Assembly: GCA_963715785.1 (NCBI GenBank)
Contig: OY970276.1
Coordinates: 1,240,001-1,304,000 of the forward strand
Length of the DNA stretch: 64,000 nucleotides
DNA from: LD21 sp963715785
GTDB taxonomy: Bacteria; Bacteroidota; Bacteroidia; Bacteroidales; VadinHA17
Direction of reading: 5' to 3'
A model generated the notes under the pieces. It was not told the origin of the DNA, did no database searches, and saw only the letters and a program-made list of their open reading frames with translations. The position numbers and the translations under genes are program-made. Positions 6,959-15,390 of the stretch are shown piece after piece. Position 1 is the stretch's first letter, and each line of letters begins with the position of its first letter.

Positions 6959-8830
6959 ATGAAAACAAAAACCTTATCTCGTAACCTGATCGTCTCTGTT
7001 TTACTGATGACTCTTTCATCTCTGGCGTTCTCTCAAGCCAGCAACGAATTGAAGCAAAAATATGACAAACAGGAAGTTTATATTACCATGAGGGATGGTA
7101 TCAGATTGTTTACTTCAATATACACCCCGAAAGATCGTTCGGTTCCTCATCCTATTCTGATGACCCGGACCCCTTACGATATTGAGCCGGGGGGAGTAAA
7201 CAGCTTCAATTATTTAATGCAGCTTTACGAGAGATACACAAGCGATGAATACATAATGGTCTATCAGGACGTGAGAGGCAGATATATGAGTGAAGGGGAA
7301 TTTGTGGATATTCGTCCTGTTATACCAGTCAGAAAGAGCAACAAGGATACTGATGAATCGACAGATACCTGGGATACTGTGGACTGGCTTATTAAAAACA
7401 TACAAAACAATAATGGGAATGTTGGCATTTTTGGAATTTCGTATCCCGGCTTCTATTCCACCATGGGGCTTATAAATGCTCACCCGGCTGTAAAAGCTGT
7501 ATCTCCTCAGGCGCCTGTAACAGCCTGGTTCCTGGGAGACGATTTCCATCATAACGGGGCTTTTTTTGTCCTTGATTGTTTCGACTTCTTCTATAGCAAC
7601 GGGCGACAGTTCAAATCCCCTACCCGCAAAGGGTTCCCTTCGTTCAGATGGCCCGTTCCTGACAGCTATGAATTCTTTCTGTCTATTAATGCCGACAAAA
7701 ATATTGCACCGGCATATCTTGGCGACAGTATTAAATTCTGGAATGATGCTTTTGCACATCCCAATTACGATGAATTCTGGAGATCGAGGGATCCGCGCCA
7801 GTATCTGAAAAATATTACTCCGGCAGTTATGACTGTCGGGGGATGGTTCGATGCAGAAGATCTTTACGGGGCATTGCATATATATGAAGCTATTGAAAAA
7901 CAAAATCCACCCACAGTTACGAATATTCTTGTAATGGGTCCATGGTCCCATGGCCAATGGGCATATGGAAAAGGTAACAGACTCGGTAATATCTATTGGG
8001 GGATTGATGCCAATAAGAAATTCCAGGAACAGGAAAAGAAATTCTTTGATTATTATCTGAAAGGAACTGGCAATCCTAAACTGCCAGAAGCTACAATATT
8101 TGTTACCGGTTCGAATGAGTGGCGCGATTTTGCCACATGGCCGCCAAAGAATGTGATTGAAAAGAATCTTTACCTTCAGCCGGCCGGAGCTCTTTCATTT
8201 ACCCGTCCTTCTGTAAAAGACAGCTATGATGAATATGTTTCTGATCCGATGAAGCCGGTTCCCTATACCGATGGCATTCATCTGAACAGGACCGCCGAAT
8301 ATATGACCGATGACCAGAGATTTGCTTCACAGCGGCCCGATGTAATGGTTTATCAGACAGCTGTACTGGAAAACGATATTACATTGACCGGACCACTAAC
8401 TGCAGATCTGTTTGTTTCCACAACCGGAACGGATGCTGATTATGTTGTAAAGTTAATTGATGTTCTCCCCTACGACACTATTGCAGATGTTTCTGAAGAT
8501 TCAAAAGTCCCGCTGGGCGGTTATCAGATGCTTATAAGAGGAGAAGTCTTCAGGGGAAAATACAGGAACAGCTTCGAAATCCCGGAACCCTTTATTCCAG
8601 ACAAAGTGACTGAGGTTAAATACATTATGCCTGATATTGCACATACCTTTAAGAAAGGTCACAGGATTATGGTTCAGATACAGAATTCATGGTTTCCTCT
8701 TGTTGACAGAAATCCTCAGAAATTTGTGGATATTTATACTTGTTCCGATAGTGATTTTCAAAAAGCCACGGAGAGGATCTGGCATGATGCTGCCAGTTCT
8801 TCCAGCATAAAAATCACTGTTTTGCAATAA
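6959..8830 (+). CDS. Exported CocE/NonD family hydrolase (X-Pro dipeptidyl-peptidase S15 fold)
   Basis: Serine hydrolase of the CocE / glutaryl-7-ACA acylase family, acting on esters or amides outside the cytoplasm. I take the ATG at 6959 because it gives a clean signal peptide (MKTKTLSRN, hydrophobic core, cut near AFSQA); an ATG at 6932 overlaps the preceding stop. 623 residues. Nucleophile S161 sits in GIFGISYPGF, the acid is D298 in TVGGWFDAED and the histidine is H331 in GPWSHGQW. The C-terminal third is the jelly-roll domain ending with the usual HRIMVQIQNSWFPLVDRNPQ segment. Natural substrate is not predictable. Part of a run with a thioesterase, an exported reductase and a lactonase. 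Confidence 0.9.
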   Translation: MKTKTLSRNLIVSVLLMTLSSLAFSQASNELKQKYDKQEVYITMRDGIRLFTSIYTPKDRSVPHPILMTRTPYDIEPGGVNSFNYLMQLYERYTSDEYIMVYQDVRGRYMSEGEFVDIRPVIPVRKSNKDTDESTDTWDTVDWLIKNIQNNNGNVGIFGISYPGFYSTMGLINAHPAVKAVSPQAPVTAWFLGDDFHHNGAFFVLDCFDFFYSNGRQFKSPTRKGFPSFRWPVPDSYEFFLSINADKNIAPAYLGDSIKFWNDAFAHPNYDEFWRSRDPRQYLKNITPAVMTVGGWFDAEDLYGALHIYEAIEKQNPPTVTNILVMGPWSHGQWAYGKGNRLGNIYWGIDANKKFQEQEKKFFDYYLKGTGNPKLPEATIFVTGSNEWRDFATWPPKNVIEKNLYLQPAGALSFTRPSVKDSYDEYVSDPMKPVPYTDGIHLNRTAEYMTDDQRFASQRPDVMVYQTAVLENDITLTGPLTADLFVSTTGTDADYVVKLIDVLPYDTIADVSEDSKVPLGGYQMLIRGEVFRGKYRNSFEIPEPFIPDKVTEVKYIMPDIAHTFKKGHRIMVQIQNSWFPLVDRNPQKFVDIYTCSDSDFQKATERIWHDAASSSSIKITVLQ

Positions 8831-8895
8831 CAAAGCCTATCCATACTTGTAATTATTAATTGTTATTCAGTCTATTATATAATTGATGACTCGCT

Positions 8896-9810
8896 ATGAC
8901 AAAAAGAAATCTCACACGCAGACAGTTCGTAACCACAACCCTGACAGCAGGAGCAGGATCTGTATTGCTCGGGAAAACGACTCTGGGATTCCCTTCGATT
9001 CCCGGCAGGCGCATTGCAGATCCTTTTAGCATTGTCACACTCGGAAAATCGGGCATAAAAACCACTCTGCTCGGAATGGGCACCGGCTTCAGCGGATATA
9101 ACAGGTCATCGAATATCACAAGAGCAGGAGTAGCTGAATCGATTATTCGCCAGGCATATGAAAAGGGAATCCGGTTTTTTGACTGTGCCGACACTTACGG
9201 AACTCATCCTTTCACTGCAGCTGCTCTCAAAGATGTCGCGAGAGAATCCTATATTCTGAGCTCAAAAATCTGGGTAGGCCAGGGAGGAATACCTGAACCG
9301 GAACGTCCTGACGCTGATGTCGTTATCGACCGCTTCAGAAGGGAGTTAAAGACTGACTATCTTGATCTCGTGCAGATCCATTGCATGACCGATGCTCATT
9401 GGACCGATAAGCAGAAAAAGCAGATGGATATTATGGAGAACCTCAAGGCGAAAAATATTATCCGTGCGCATGGTGTCTCGGTTCATTCGCTCGAAGCAAT
9501 GGAAGCCTGTGTGGATAACCCATGGATTGATGTCATTCACGTACGAATTAATCCGTACGGAGAAGTTATGGATAAAAGCCGTGCTGCAGCAGTAGTGCCT
9601 GTTATCGAAAAACTTCATAAAGCAGGAAAAGGAGTCATCGGTATGAAGCTTATAGGCAACGGGAACTTTAAAAATGATTCCGAAAAAATAGATGCCTCGC
9701 TTAAATATGTTCTTGGCCTTGGCACAGTGGATATGATCATTGTCGGATTTGAAAAACCGGAACAGATCGATAACTACGTAGGAAGGATGAGGAAAGTTAA
9801 CCTTGACTGA
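8896..9810 (+). CDS. Tat-exported aldo/keto reductase
   Basis: 304 residues. The N-terminus has the twin-arginine motif TRRQFV (8-12) and a hydrophobic segment, so the folded enzyme is expected to be exported, unusual for an NADPH-type reductase but common for this family in Bacteroidota. Catalytic tetrad visible: D96 (FFDCADTYG), Y101, K124 (LSSKIW) and H162 (VQIHCMTD). The C-terminal cofactor region is GMKLIGNG followed by IIVGFEKPEQ. Eighteen bases separate it from the lactonase-like gene downstream, and an exported hydrolase is upstream, suggesting joint handling of sugar or lactone compounds in the periplasm. Confidence 0.88.
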   Translation: MTKRNLTRRQFVTTTLTAGAGSVLLGKTTLGFPSIPGRRIADPFSIVTLGKSGIKTTLLGMGTGFSGYNRSSNITRAGVAESIIRQAYEKGIRFFDCADTYGTHPFTAAALKDVARESYILSSKIWVGQGGIPEPERPDADVVIDRFRRELKTDYLDLVQIHCMTDAHWTDKQKKQMDIMENLKAKNIIRAHGVSVHSLEAMEACVDNPWIDVIHVRINPYGEVMDKSRAAAVVPVIEKLHKAGKGVIGMKLIGNGNFKNDSEKIDASLKYVLGLGTVDMIIVGFEKPEQIDNYVGRMRKVNLD

Positions 9811-9828
9811 CATATAGCAAATAATAAA

Positions 9829-10722
9829 ATGAAAAAAATATTAATGTCCGTTGTTATTATATTTCTCAGTCTTGCTTTTACTCAGAATAAAACTCTTGAT
9901 AAAATAGTGGACCCGGGGGCCAAAATTGAAAAACTTGCCGATGGCTTTCTTTTTACGGAAGGACCTGTAGCAGATTCAAAAGGCAATGTATATTTTACCG
10001 ATCAGCCTAACGACAGGATCATGATCTGGAGCATCTCAGGAAAGCTCTCAACCTTCATGCAGCCATGCGGCCGGTCAAACGGGCTCTCATTTGACAAAAA
10101 TGGCAATCTATGGGCTTGCGCCGATGAAAAAAATGAACTGTGGTGCATCTCCCCCGACAAAAAGGTAACTGTAATTCCATCAAAATATAATGGAAAACCA
10201 CTTAATGGTCCAAATGATCTCTGGAATACACCTGGCGGAGGAGTTTATTTTACTGATCCTTATTATAAAAGGACATGGTGGGATCATGATACAATGCCAC
10301 AAGCGTGCCAGGCAGTATATTATCTCAGGCCCGATCACAAAACAATTGTAAGAGTGATCAGCGATCTGGTCCAGCCCAACGGAATCGTAGGTACGCCCGA
10401 TGGCAAAACACTTTTCATTGCAGATATTGGAGGAAATAAAACCTGGAAATATTCAATTAACAGTGATGGCAGCCTTGGCAATAAGAAGCTTTTCTGTGAA
10501 ATGGGTTCTGACGGCATGACCATTGACCTTGACGGAAATATTTATCTTACGGGCAAGGGAGTAAGTGTCTTTGACCGCGATGGTAATTTTGCCGGGAATA
10601 TTCAGATTCCGGAAAGCTGGACAGCCAATGTCTGTTTTTGCGGAAGCGATATGAAAACACTGTTTATCACAGCCAGTAAAGGCATTTACAGTATCAGAAC
10701 ACTTGTAAAAGGCGCTTATTGA
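9829..10722 (+). CDS. SMP-30/gluconolactonase-like beta-propeller protein, exported
   Basis: 297 residues with a signal peptide (MKKILMSVVIIFLSLAF). Six-bladed propeller of the SMP-30/LRE family: the metal-binding glutamate is in LFTEGPVAD (about 42-50), followed by GNVYFTDQPNDRI, NGPNDLW (Asn and Asp ligands near 125-131) and GMTIDLDGNIYLTG (about 225-238). The family hydrolyses sugar lactones such as gluconolactone with a divalent cation. It follows the Tat-exported aldo/keto reductase by 18 bases and is probably in the same transcript, which agrees with an oxidise-then-open-lactone scheme, though that pairing is inference. Confidence 0.87.
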   Translation: MKKILMSVVIIFLSLAFTQNKTLDKIVDPGAKIEKLADGFLFTEGPVADSKGNVYFTDQPNDRIMIWSISGKLSTFMQPCGRSNGLSFDKNGNLWACADEKNELWCISPDKKVTVIPSKYNGKPLNGPNDLWNTPGGGVYFTDPYYKRTWWDHDTMPQACQAVYYLRPDHKTIVRVISDLVQPNGIVGTPDGKTLFIADIGGNKTWKYSINSDGSLGNKKLFCEMGSDGMTIDLDGNIYLTGKGVSVFDRDGNFAGNIQIPESWTANVCFCGSDMKTLFITASKGIYSIRTLVKGAY

Positions 10723-10837
10723 TCTCCGGATTTTGTATTCTGGTCAAAACATTTATCACTTTAACATTTTTGTGAAAGAATATTATTTATACTTGTGGTG
10801 ATCAAAAATTGACTGAACCTGATTTGTTCAAAAATAT

Positions 10838-11050
10838 ATGTTAAAGAAATTGGAGTTTTCGGAAGGAACCCGAAGGGCTGATATTAAGCCGGGCATTGAA
10901 GTAAGGGTGGAGTTGACTGAAGATAAGCGCACCGGGCGTCTCACGAAAGGAAAAGTGAAGGAAGTACTCACTTCCTCACCAAATCATCCTCACGGGATTA
11001 AAGTCATGCTTGAGAACGGCCTTGTAGGAAGAATCAAGGAAATCGTTTGA
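10838..11050 (+). CDS. ywbE: YwbE family small protein (DUF2196)
   Basis: 70 residues. The whole protein matches the short YwbE family: RRADIKPGIEVRVELTEDKR in the first half, TGRLTKGKVKEVLTSSPNHP in the middle and GIKVMLENGLVGRIKEIV at the end. It is a single small beta domain, highly basic, with no known activity. It is monocistronic here, between a lactonase-like gene and phosphofructokinase. Confidence 0.85.
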   Translation: MLKKLEFSEGTRRADIKPGIEVRVELTEDKRTGRLTKGKVKEVLTSSPNHPHGIKVMLENGLVGRIKEIV

Positions 11051-11153
11051 TTTTTTATCTTCGGCGATTTATTAAAAAATATCTAAATTTAACATCCCTG
11101 AAAATATTTGTTTTCAAGAGTGTTAAATTGGCAATTGCATAAATCTGAACAAG

Positions 11154-12479
11154 ATGAAATTCGAAGACTTTCTTGTAACTTCTCTGGGAAAGAGAGGGGT
11201 TGTATCTCCGCTTAAGCATAAACGTCATGCAGATAATCCTGTCTATAAATTTGTAGATGACAGTGAAAGAATACTGTACGATGTATCTCTCGAAAATTTC
11301 AATAGATGCAGGGAGACAGGAGACATTCCGGTTTCTTTTGAAAAAGCCGGACCAAGAGAAAATATATATTTTGAGCCTGCCAAAACGAAAGTTGGGATTG
11401 TCACCTGCGGAGGCTTGTGTCCTGGGCTGAATAATGTTATAAGAAGTCTTGTCAATGAGCTTCATTACAGGTATGGCATAAGCCGTGTTCTTGGGATACA
11501 GTTCGGTTATGAAGGATTAATTTCCTCTTATAATCATCCGGTTATAGAGCTTAATTCACAAATGGTCGATTACATTCACCTCACAGGCGGCACATTTCTC
11601 GGGTCGTCGAGAGGCCTGCAGGATGTAGAAAAAATGGTCGATACCCTCGAGATCCTGAATATAAACCTTCTTTTTTGCATTGGTGGCGATGGAACCCTGC
11701 GTGGGGCGCATGCAATTCACAAGGAGATAGAAAATCGGAAACTGAAGATCGGTGTGGCAGGTATTCCTAAAACTATTGACAATGACATCGACCTCATTCA
11801 GAAATCTTTTGGCTTTGAAACAGCATTTTCTATTGCCAATGACATAATCAGGAATGCGCACAATGAAGCTTCCGGTGCATTTAACGGTATTGCTCTTGTT
11901 AAACTGATGGGCCGCGATTCAGGTTTTATTGCCGCCAATGCTGCATTATCGATACAGGAAGTGAATTTTGTGCTTATTCCGGAAATTACTTTCGATCTGT
12001 ATGGCCCTCACGGGTTTCTTGCAATTCTAAGGAAAAGACTTGAGGAACGGCATCATGCAGTAATTGTAGTTGCTGAAGGGGCCGGTCAGCATTTTTTTGA
12101 TTGCACCGATTCAGACAGGGATTTTTCAGGGAACATAAAATACAAAGATATCGGCATATATCTGAAAGATAAGATAACCGAAGAATTTAATAAGGATGAC
12201 TTCCCCCATTCTATCAAATACATAGATCCAAGTTACATCATAAGAAGCGCCCCTGCAAATGCGAATGACAGCAAATTCTGCAATCTTCTGGCCCAGAATG
12301 CCGTTCATGCCGCTATTTCAGGAAAGACCGATTTCGTTATCGGGTACTGGAACGACCATTTCACGCTAATGCCAATAGAGATGGTGGTTGCCAAACGCAA
12401 AAAAATCGATGTTGAAGGAGAACTATGGTGGAATGTCCTTGAGGCGACCGGACAACCAATAAGCATGAAAAACACCTGA
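11154..12479 (+). CDS. 6-phosphofructokinase, plant-type ATP-dependent signature
   Basis: Phosphorylates fructose 6-phosphate in glycolysis. 441 residues with a 75-residue N-terminal extension before the core. GGLCPGLNN starts at 86, GGDGT is 177-181, PKTIDND is 205-211 (catalytic D209) and MGRDSGF lies near 250. The phosphoryl-donor position equivalent to E. coli G104 is glycine (G180), while the G124 position is lysine (K206). Glycine at the first site generally means ATP use; pyrophosphate-dependent enzymes carry aspartate there together with this lysine. The Gly/Lys mix is typical of plant-like ATP enzymes. One base separates it from the HAD phosphatase, so the two are co-translated. Confidence 0.92.
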   Translation: MKFEDFLVTSLGKRGVVSPLKHKRHADNPVYKFVDDSERILYDVSLENFNRCRETGDIPVSFEKAGPRENIYFEPAKTKVGIVTCGGLCPGLNNVIRSLVNELHYRYGISRVLGIQFGYEGLISSYNHPVIELNSQMVDYIHLTGGTFLGSSRGLQDVEKMVDTLEILNINLLFCIGGDGTLRGAHAIHKEIENRKLKIGVAGIPKTIDNDIDLIQKSFGFETAFSIANDIIRNAHNEASGAFNGIALVKLMGRDSGFIAANAALSIQEVNFVLIPEITFDLYGPHGFLAILRKRLEERHHAVIVVAEGAGQHFFDCTDSDRDFSGNIKYKDIGIYLKDKITEEFNKDDFPHSIKYIDPSYIIRSAPANANDSKFCNLLAQNAVHAAISGKTDFVIGYWNDHFTLMPIEMVVAKRKKIDVEGELWWNVLEATGQPISMKNT

Positions 12480-12480
12480 T

Positions 12481-13101
12481 ATGGTAAAAAATGCCATTTT
12501 TGACCTTGGAAATGTACTGATCAGTTTCAGACCTGCAGAATATTTTGACAAGAAGAAATACCCGGAACATCTTAAAACAACTATTCTTAAGGATGTTTTT
12601 GCAAGCACTGAATGGCAGCTGCTCGACAAAGGTCAAATCACTACTCCTGAAGCTATAGATTCCATTGCTAAAAAATCATTGCTTAATAAGAATGAAATAG
12701 TCCGTATTTTCGATTTACGCACTGATTTGATCTATCCTCTCGAACAGAACGTCAGGATCCTTCCTGAGCTTAAAAAACGCGGTTTAAAGCTATACTTTCT
12801 GTCCAACTTCCCTCTTGACATTTTTGATGAAGTAAAAAGCGGGTACTCTTTTTTTAAATATTTCGATGGCGGATTAATTTCAGCAGCTGCAAAAATTTCG
12901 AAACCCGATATCGGGATCTACAATCTTTTGTTGGATAAATATTCGTTAATTCCCGAAGAGTGTCTTTTCATCGACGATATTGAAATAAATGTAAGAGCTG
13001 CGGAATCAATTGGCATGAAAGGTATTTTTACAAATGGCTCGTTAGAAATTTCCAAAGCAATCGAAAAAGCAATTCATGCTCCCTCCGGCACAAAAATTTG
13101 A
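12481..13101 (+). CDS. HAD superfamily hydrolase, subfamily IA (YihX-like)
   Basis: 206 residues. Motif I is AIFDLGNVLISF (5-16): the nucleophile aspartate is present but the second aspartate of the classic DxD is replaced by Gly, as in YihX and related IA members. Motif II is FLSNFP, motif III lysine is in KISKPDIGIY, and motif IV is CLFIDDIEINVRAA. A small helical cap lies between motifs I and II. YihX-type enzymes dephosphorylate sugar phosphates; the tight link to phosphofructokinase (one-base gap) favours a hexose-phosphate substrate, but that is inference. Confidence 0.87.
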   Translation: MVKNAIFDLGNVLISFRPAEYFDKKKYPEHLKTTILKDVFASTEWQLLDKGQITTPEAIDSIAKKSLLNKNEIVRIFDLRTDLIYPLEQNVRILPELKKRGLKLYFLSNFPLDIFDEVKSGYSFFKYFDGGLISAAAKISKPDIGIYNLLLDKYSLIPEECLFIDDIEINVRAAESIGMKGIFTNGSLEISKAIEKAIHAPSGTKI

Positions 13102-13419
13102 AATTACAGAATATCCTTTTCTTTCTTATCAGAGATAATTTGTCAGACTATTAATTCAGAGTCTTTGTAAAATGATTACCGGTGTTTTAAATATTTGCAT
13201 TTAACTATTAAATCCCAAAAAAATAAAAACCGGAATCGGGCTTTTCGACTTTTTTCATGATAAAATAAATGGGGGTTAAGAAATAGCCGGTCGTGAATGG
13301 AAAATTCATGCCCGGCGGGCCGTTAATGCAAAAATAATTGATTCTCGCCTGGTTCAGGTCTTGCAGAATGGGCCTTAATCATCACAATATGTGTTAGATA
13401 GCAATTTATTTTTGAAAAT
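13102..13419. other. Intergenic region between HAD hydrolase and uvrC
   Basis: Convergent-gene gap with no credible gene. It holds a bipartite hairpin at 13286-13316 (GCCGG / CCGGC outer stem and TGAAT / ATTCA inner stem) and an A-rich to T-rich stretch around 13215-13255 that could act as a weak terminator for either strand. It ends at the parS-like site. Confidence 0.5.
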
Positions 13420-13435
13420 TGTTCCACGTGGAAAC
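13420..13435. promoter_or_regulatory. parS-like ParB-binding site, copy 1
   Basis: TGTTCCACGTGGAAAC. Compared with the palindrome TGTTCCACGTGGAACA (the copy at 17039) it differs only in the last two bases. The 19 bases AAAATTGTTCCACGTGGAA are shared with that copy. It lies just beyond the uvrC stop. Confidence 0.6.
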
Positions 13436-13440
13436 CAGAG

Positions 13441-15234
13441 CTATTTTGTAAAGTATTCTGATAAAATCGTAGATTTTGAAGGGCCGACAAGATTTTCAAG
13501 CTCCCCGGCAGAGGCATTTTTAATTTTATCAACAGATTCAAAATGTTTGAGCAAAATCTCCTTCGTTTTTGGTCCGATGCCTTTTATCTTATCCAGGTCA
13601 GATTTTATCATATCAGCAGAACGCTTGTCGCGATGAAAATTTATTCCGAAACGGTGAGCTTCATTTCTTAGATGCTGGATAATTTTCAGGCTTATGGAAT
13701 TTTTATCAAGATAGATTGGAACGGAATCTCCCGGGAAATATATTTCTTCAAGTTTTTTCGCAATACCTATTACAGTTATTTTTTCCCTCAGTCCAAGTTT
13801 GTTTATACTTTTCATTGCCGAAGAGAGCTGTCCTTTTCCCCCGTCAATAATAACCAGCTGAGGCAGTTTTTGATTTTCATCTGTCATTCTGCTGTAACGT
13901 CTGTATACTATTTCCTCCATTGAAGAGAAATCATCAGGTCCGCTAACAGTTTTTATATTAAAATGCCGGTAATCATTCTTACTTGGCCGTGCATTTCTGA
14001 AAACCACACATGCCGCAACAGGATTGGTTCCCATTATGTTGGAATTATCAAAACACTCAATATGGACAGGCAGATAAGGCATATGCAGATCATTTTTGAG
14101 TTTTTCAAGATTTTTCCCAGTCCTGACCTGTGGAGAATGTTCCATCCTTTTCTTCTTCTGTTCCAGTTTGTAATATATAGCATTGCGTTCAGCCAGTTCG
14201 AGAAGCTTGAGTTTTTCTCCCATCCTCGGAACAGTATATTTGATTTTAGCCAGAAGAATATCGGGCTCAAAGGGAACTATAATTTCAGGCGAATCGCTTG
14301 CCAGTCTTTGTCTTATTTCTGTGATAGCAAAACCGAGAATTGCTTCCTTTTCTTCCTCAGCCCTGATTTTAAGTTCGACTGTAAGTGCCTGTATTACAGC
14401 TCCTTCAATTACTTTTAGATAGTTTACATAGGCATTATCTGCTTCCTGTGTAATTGCGAATACATCTACATTCCCAATAGTATTGCTAACCACGGTCGAC
14501 TTGCTCCTGAATCCCGAAAGGATATCGATCTTTTCCTTTACCGACTGCGCTTCCTCAAACCTCATCTTCTCCGAAAAATTTGCCATTGATTTTTTAAGAT
14601 GATCGATGACCGTCGATATATTTCCTTTCAGAATATCTCTTATCTCATCAATGTTACCGAGGTATTCATTTTCGGGTTGGTTCCCTACGCATGGAGCTTT
14701 ACAGTTGCCCAAATGATATTCCAGACAGACTTTGAACTTCCCGGCTTCAATATTAGACTGGGTGAGATTATGGGAACATGTTCTCAGCTTATATAAATGC
14801 CTGATAAGGCTTATTAAGGTCTTGACCATCAGTCCCGAGGTATATGGACCAAAATACCATGATCCGTCGCGCACAGGATTCCGGGTACTGAATACCCTTG
14901 GGAAAGGTTCGTTTTTGATGCAGATCCAGGGAAAGGTTTTGTCATCCTTCAGAAGGATATTATATCTTGGCTGGTGCTTTTTTATAAGATTATTTTCAAG
15001 CAACAGAGCATCAGACTCATTATCTACGACTATATGACGAATATCCGATGTTTTCCTCAGGAGGGCTATCGTTTTTCCGGATTGGTTTTTTGCAAAGTAT
15101 GAGGTCACTCTTTTCTTCAGATTCTTGGCTTTACCCACATAAATCACTACTCCGGAAGAGTCAATAAACTCATATATACCCGGATTATCGGGGATAAGCG
15201 ACAGGATCGATTTATATTTTTCTTCAATAGCCAT
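13441..15234 (-). CDS. uvrC: Excinuclease ABC subunit C
   Basis: Makes both incisions in nucleotide excision repair with UvrAB. The ATG at 15234 is chosen over an upstream TTG because the -7 element at 15256-15263 overlaps that TTG. 597 residues. Order of domains: GIY-YIG endonuclease (NPGIYEFI, then VVIYVGKAKNLKKRV), a Cys-bearing linker CLEYHLGNCKAPC, UVR motif (FEEAQSVKEKIDIL), the RNase H-like nuclease (HIECFDNSN, then VIIDGGKGQL), and a C-terminal helix-hairpin-helix (IKGIGPKTKEILLKHF). All expected parts are present and intact. Confidence 0.96.
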   Translation of the reverse strand: MAIEEKYKSILSLIPDNPGIYEFIDSSGVVIYVGKAKNLKKRVTSYFAKNQSGKTIALLRKTSDIRHIVVDNESDALLLENNLIKKHQPRYNILLKDDKTFPWICIKNEPFPRVFSTRNPVRDGSWYFGPYTSGLMVKTLISLIRHLYKLRTCSHNLTQSNIEAGKFKVCLEYHLGNCKAPCVGNQPENEYLGNIDEIRDILKGNISTVIDHLKKSMANFSEKMRFEEAQSVKEKIDILSGFRSKSTVVSNTIGNVDVFAITQEADNAYVNYLKVIEGAVIQALTVELKIRAEEEKEAILGFAITEIRQRLASDSPEIIVPFEPDILLAKIKYTVPRMGEKLKLLELAERNAIYYKLEQKKKRMEHSPQVRTGKNLEKLKNDLHMPYLPVHIECFDNSNIMGTNPVAACVVFRNARPSKNDYRHFNIKTVSGPDDFSSMEEIVYRRYSRMTDENQKLPQLVIIDGGKGQLSSAMKSINKLGLREKITVIGIAKKLEEIYFPGDSVPIYLDKNSISLKIIQHLRNEAHRFGINFHRDKRSADMIKSDLDKIKGIGPKTKEILLKHFESVDKIKNASAGELENLVGPSKSTILSEYFTK

Positions 15235-15255
15235 TACTGATTCCGAATAATAATG

Positions 15256-15263
15256 CAAAGATA
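15256..15263 (-). promoter_or_regulatory. -7 promoter element for uvrC
   Basis: TATCTTTG on the minus strand fits TAnnTTTG and lies 22 bases before the chosen ATG. Confidence 0.55.
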
Positions 15264-15390
15264 ATCATTGTAATAATCGGATATTCCAGGAAGCGAATCC
15301 GGAAAGCCCTGAGGCTTACCCCTCTCCTGCACCGGCCAATCAAGGGAACTTAAAGGCATCACCCTGACGGATAATGAAATGCAGATTGGT

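Noticed and set aside
7214..7957. 247-codon open frame antisense to the CocE hydrolase
   Set aside because: The sense frame carries the full catalytic triad; the antisense protein has no recognisable motif.
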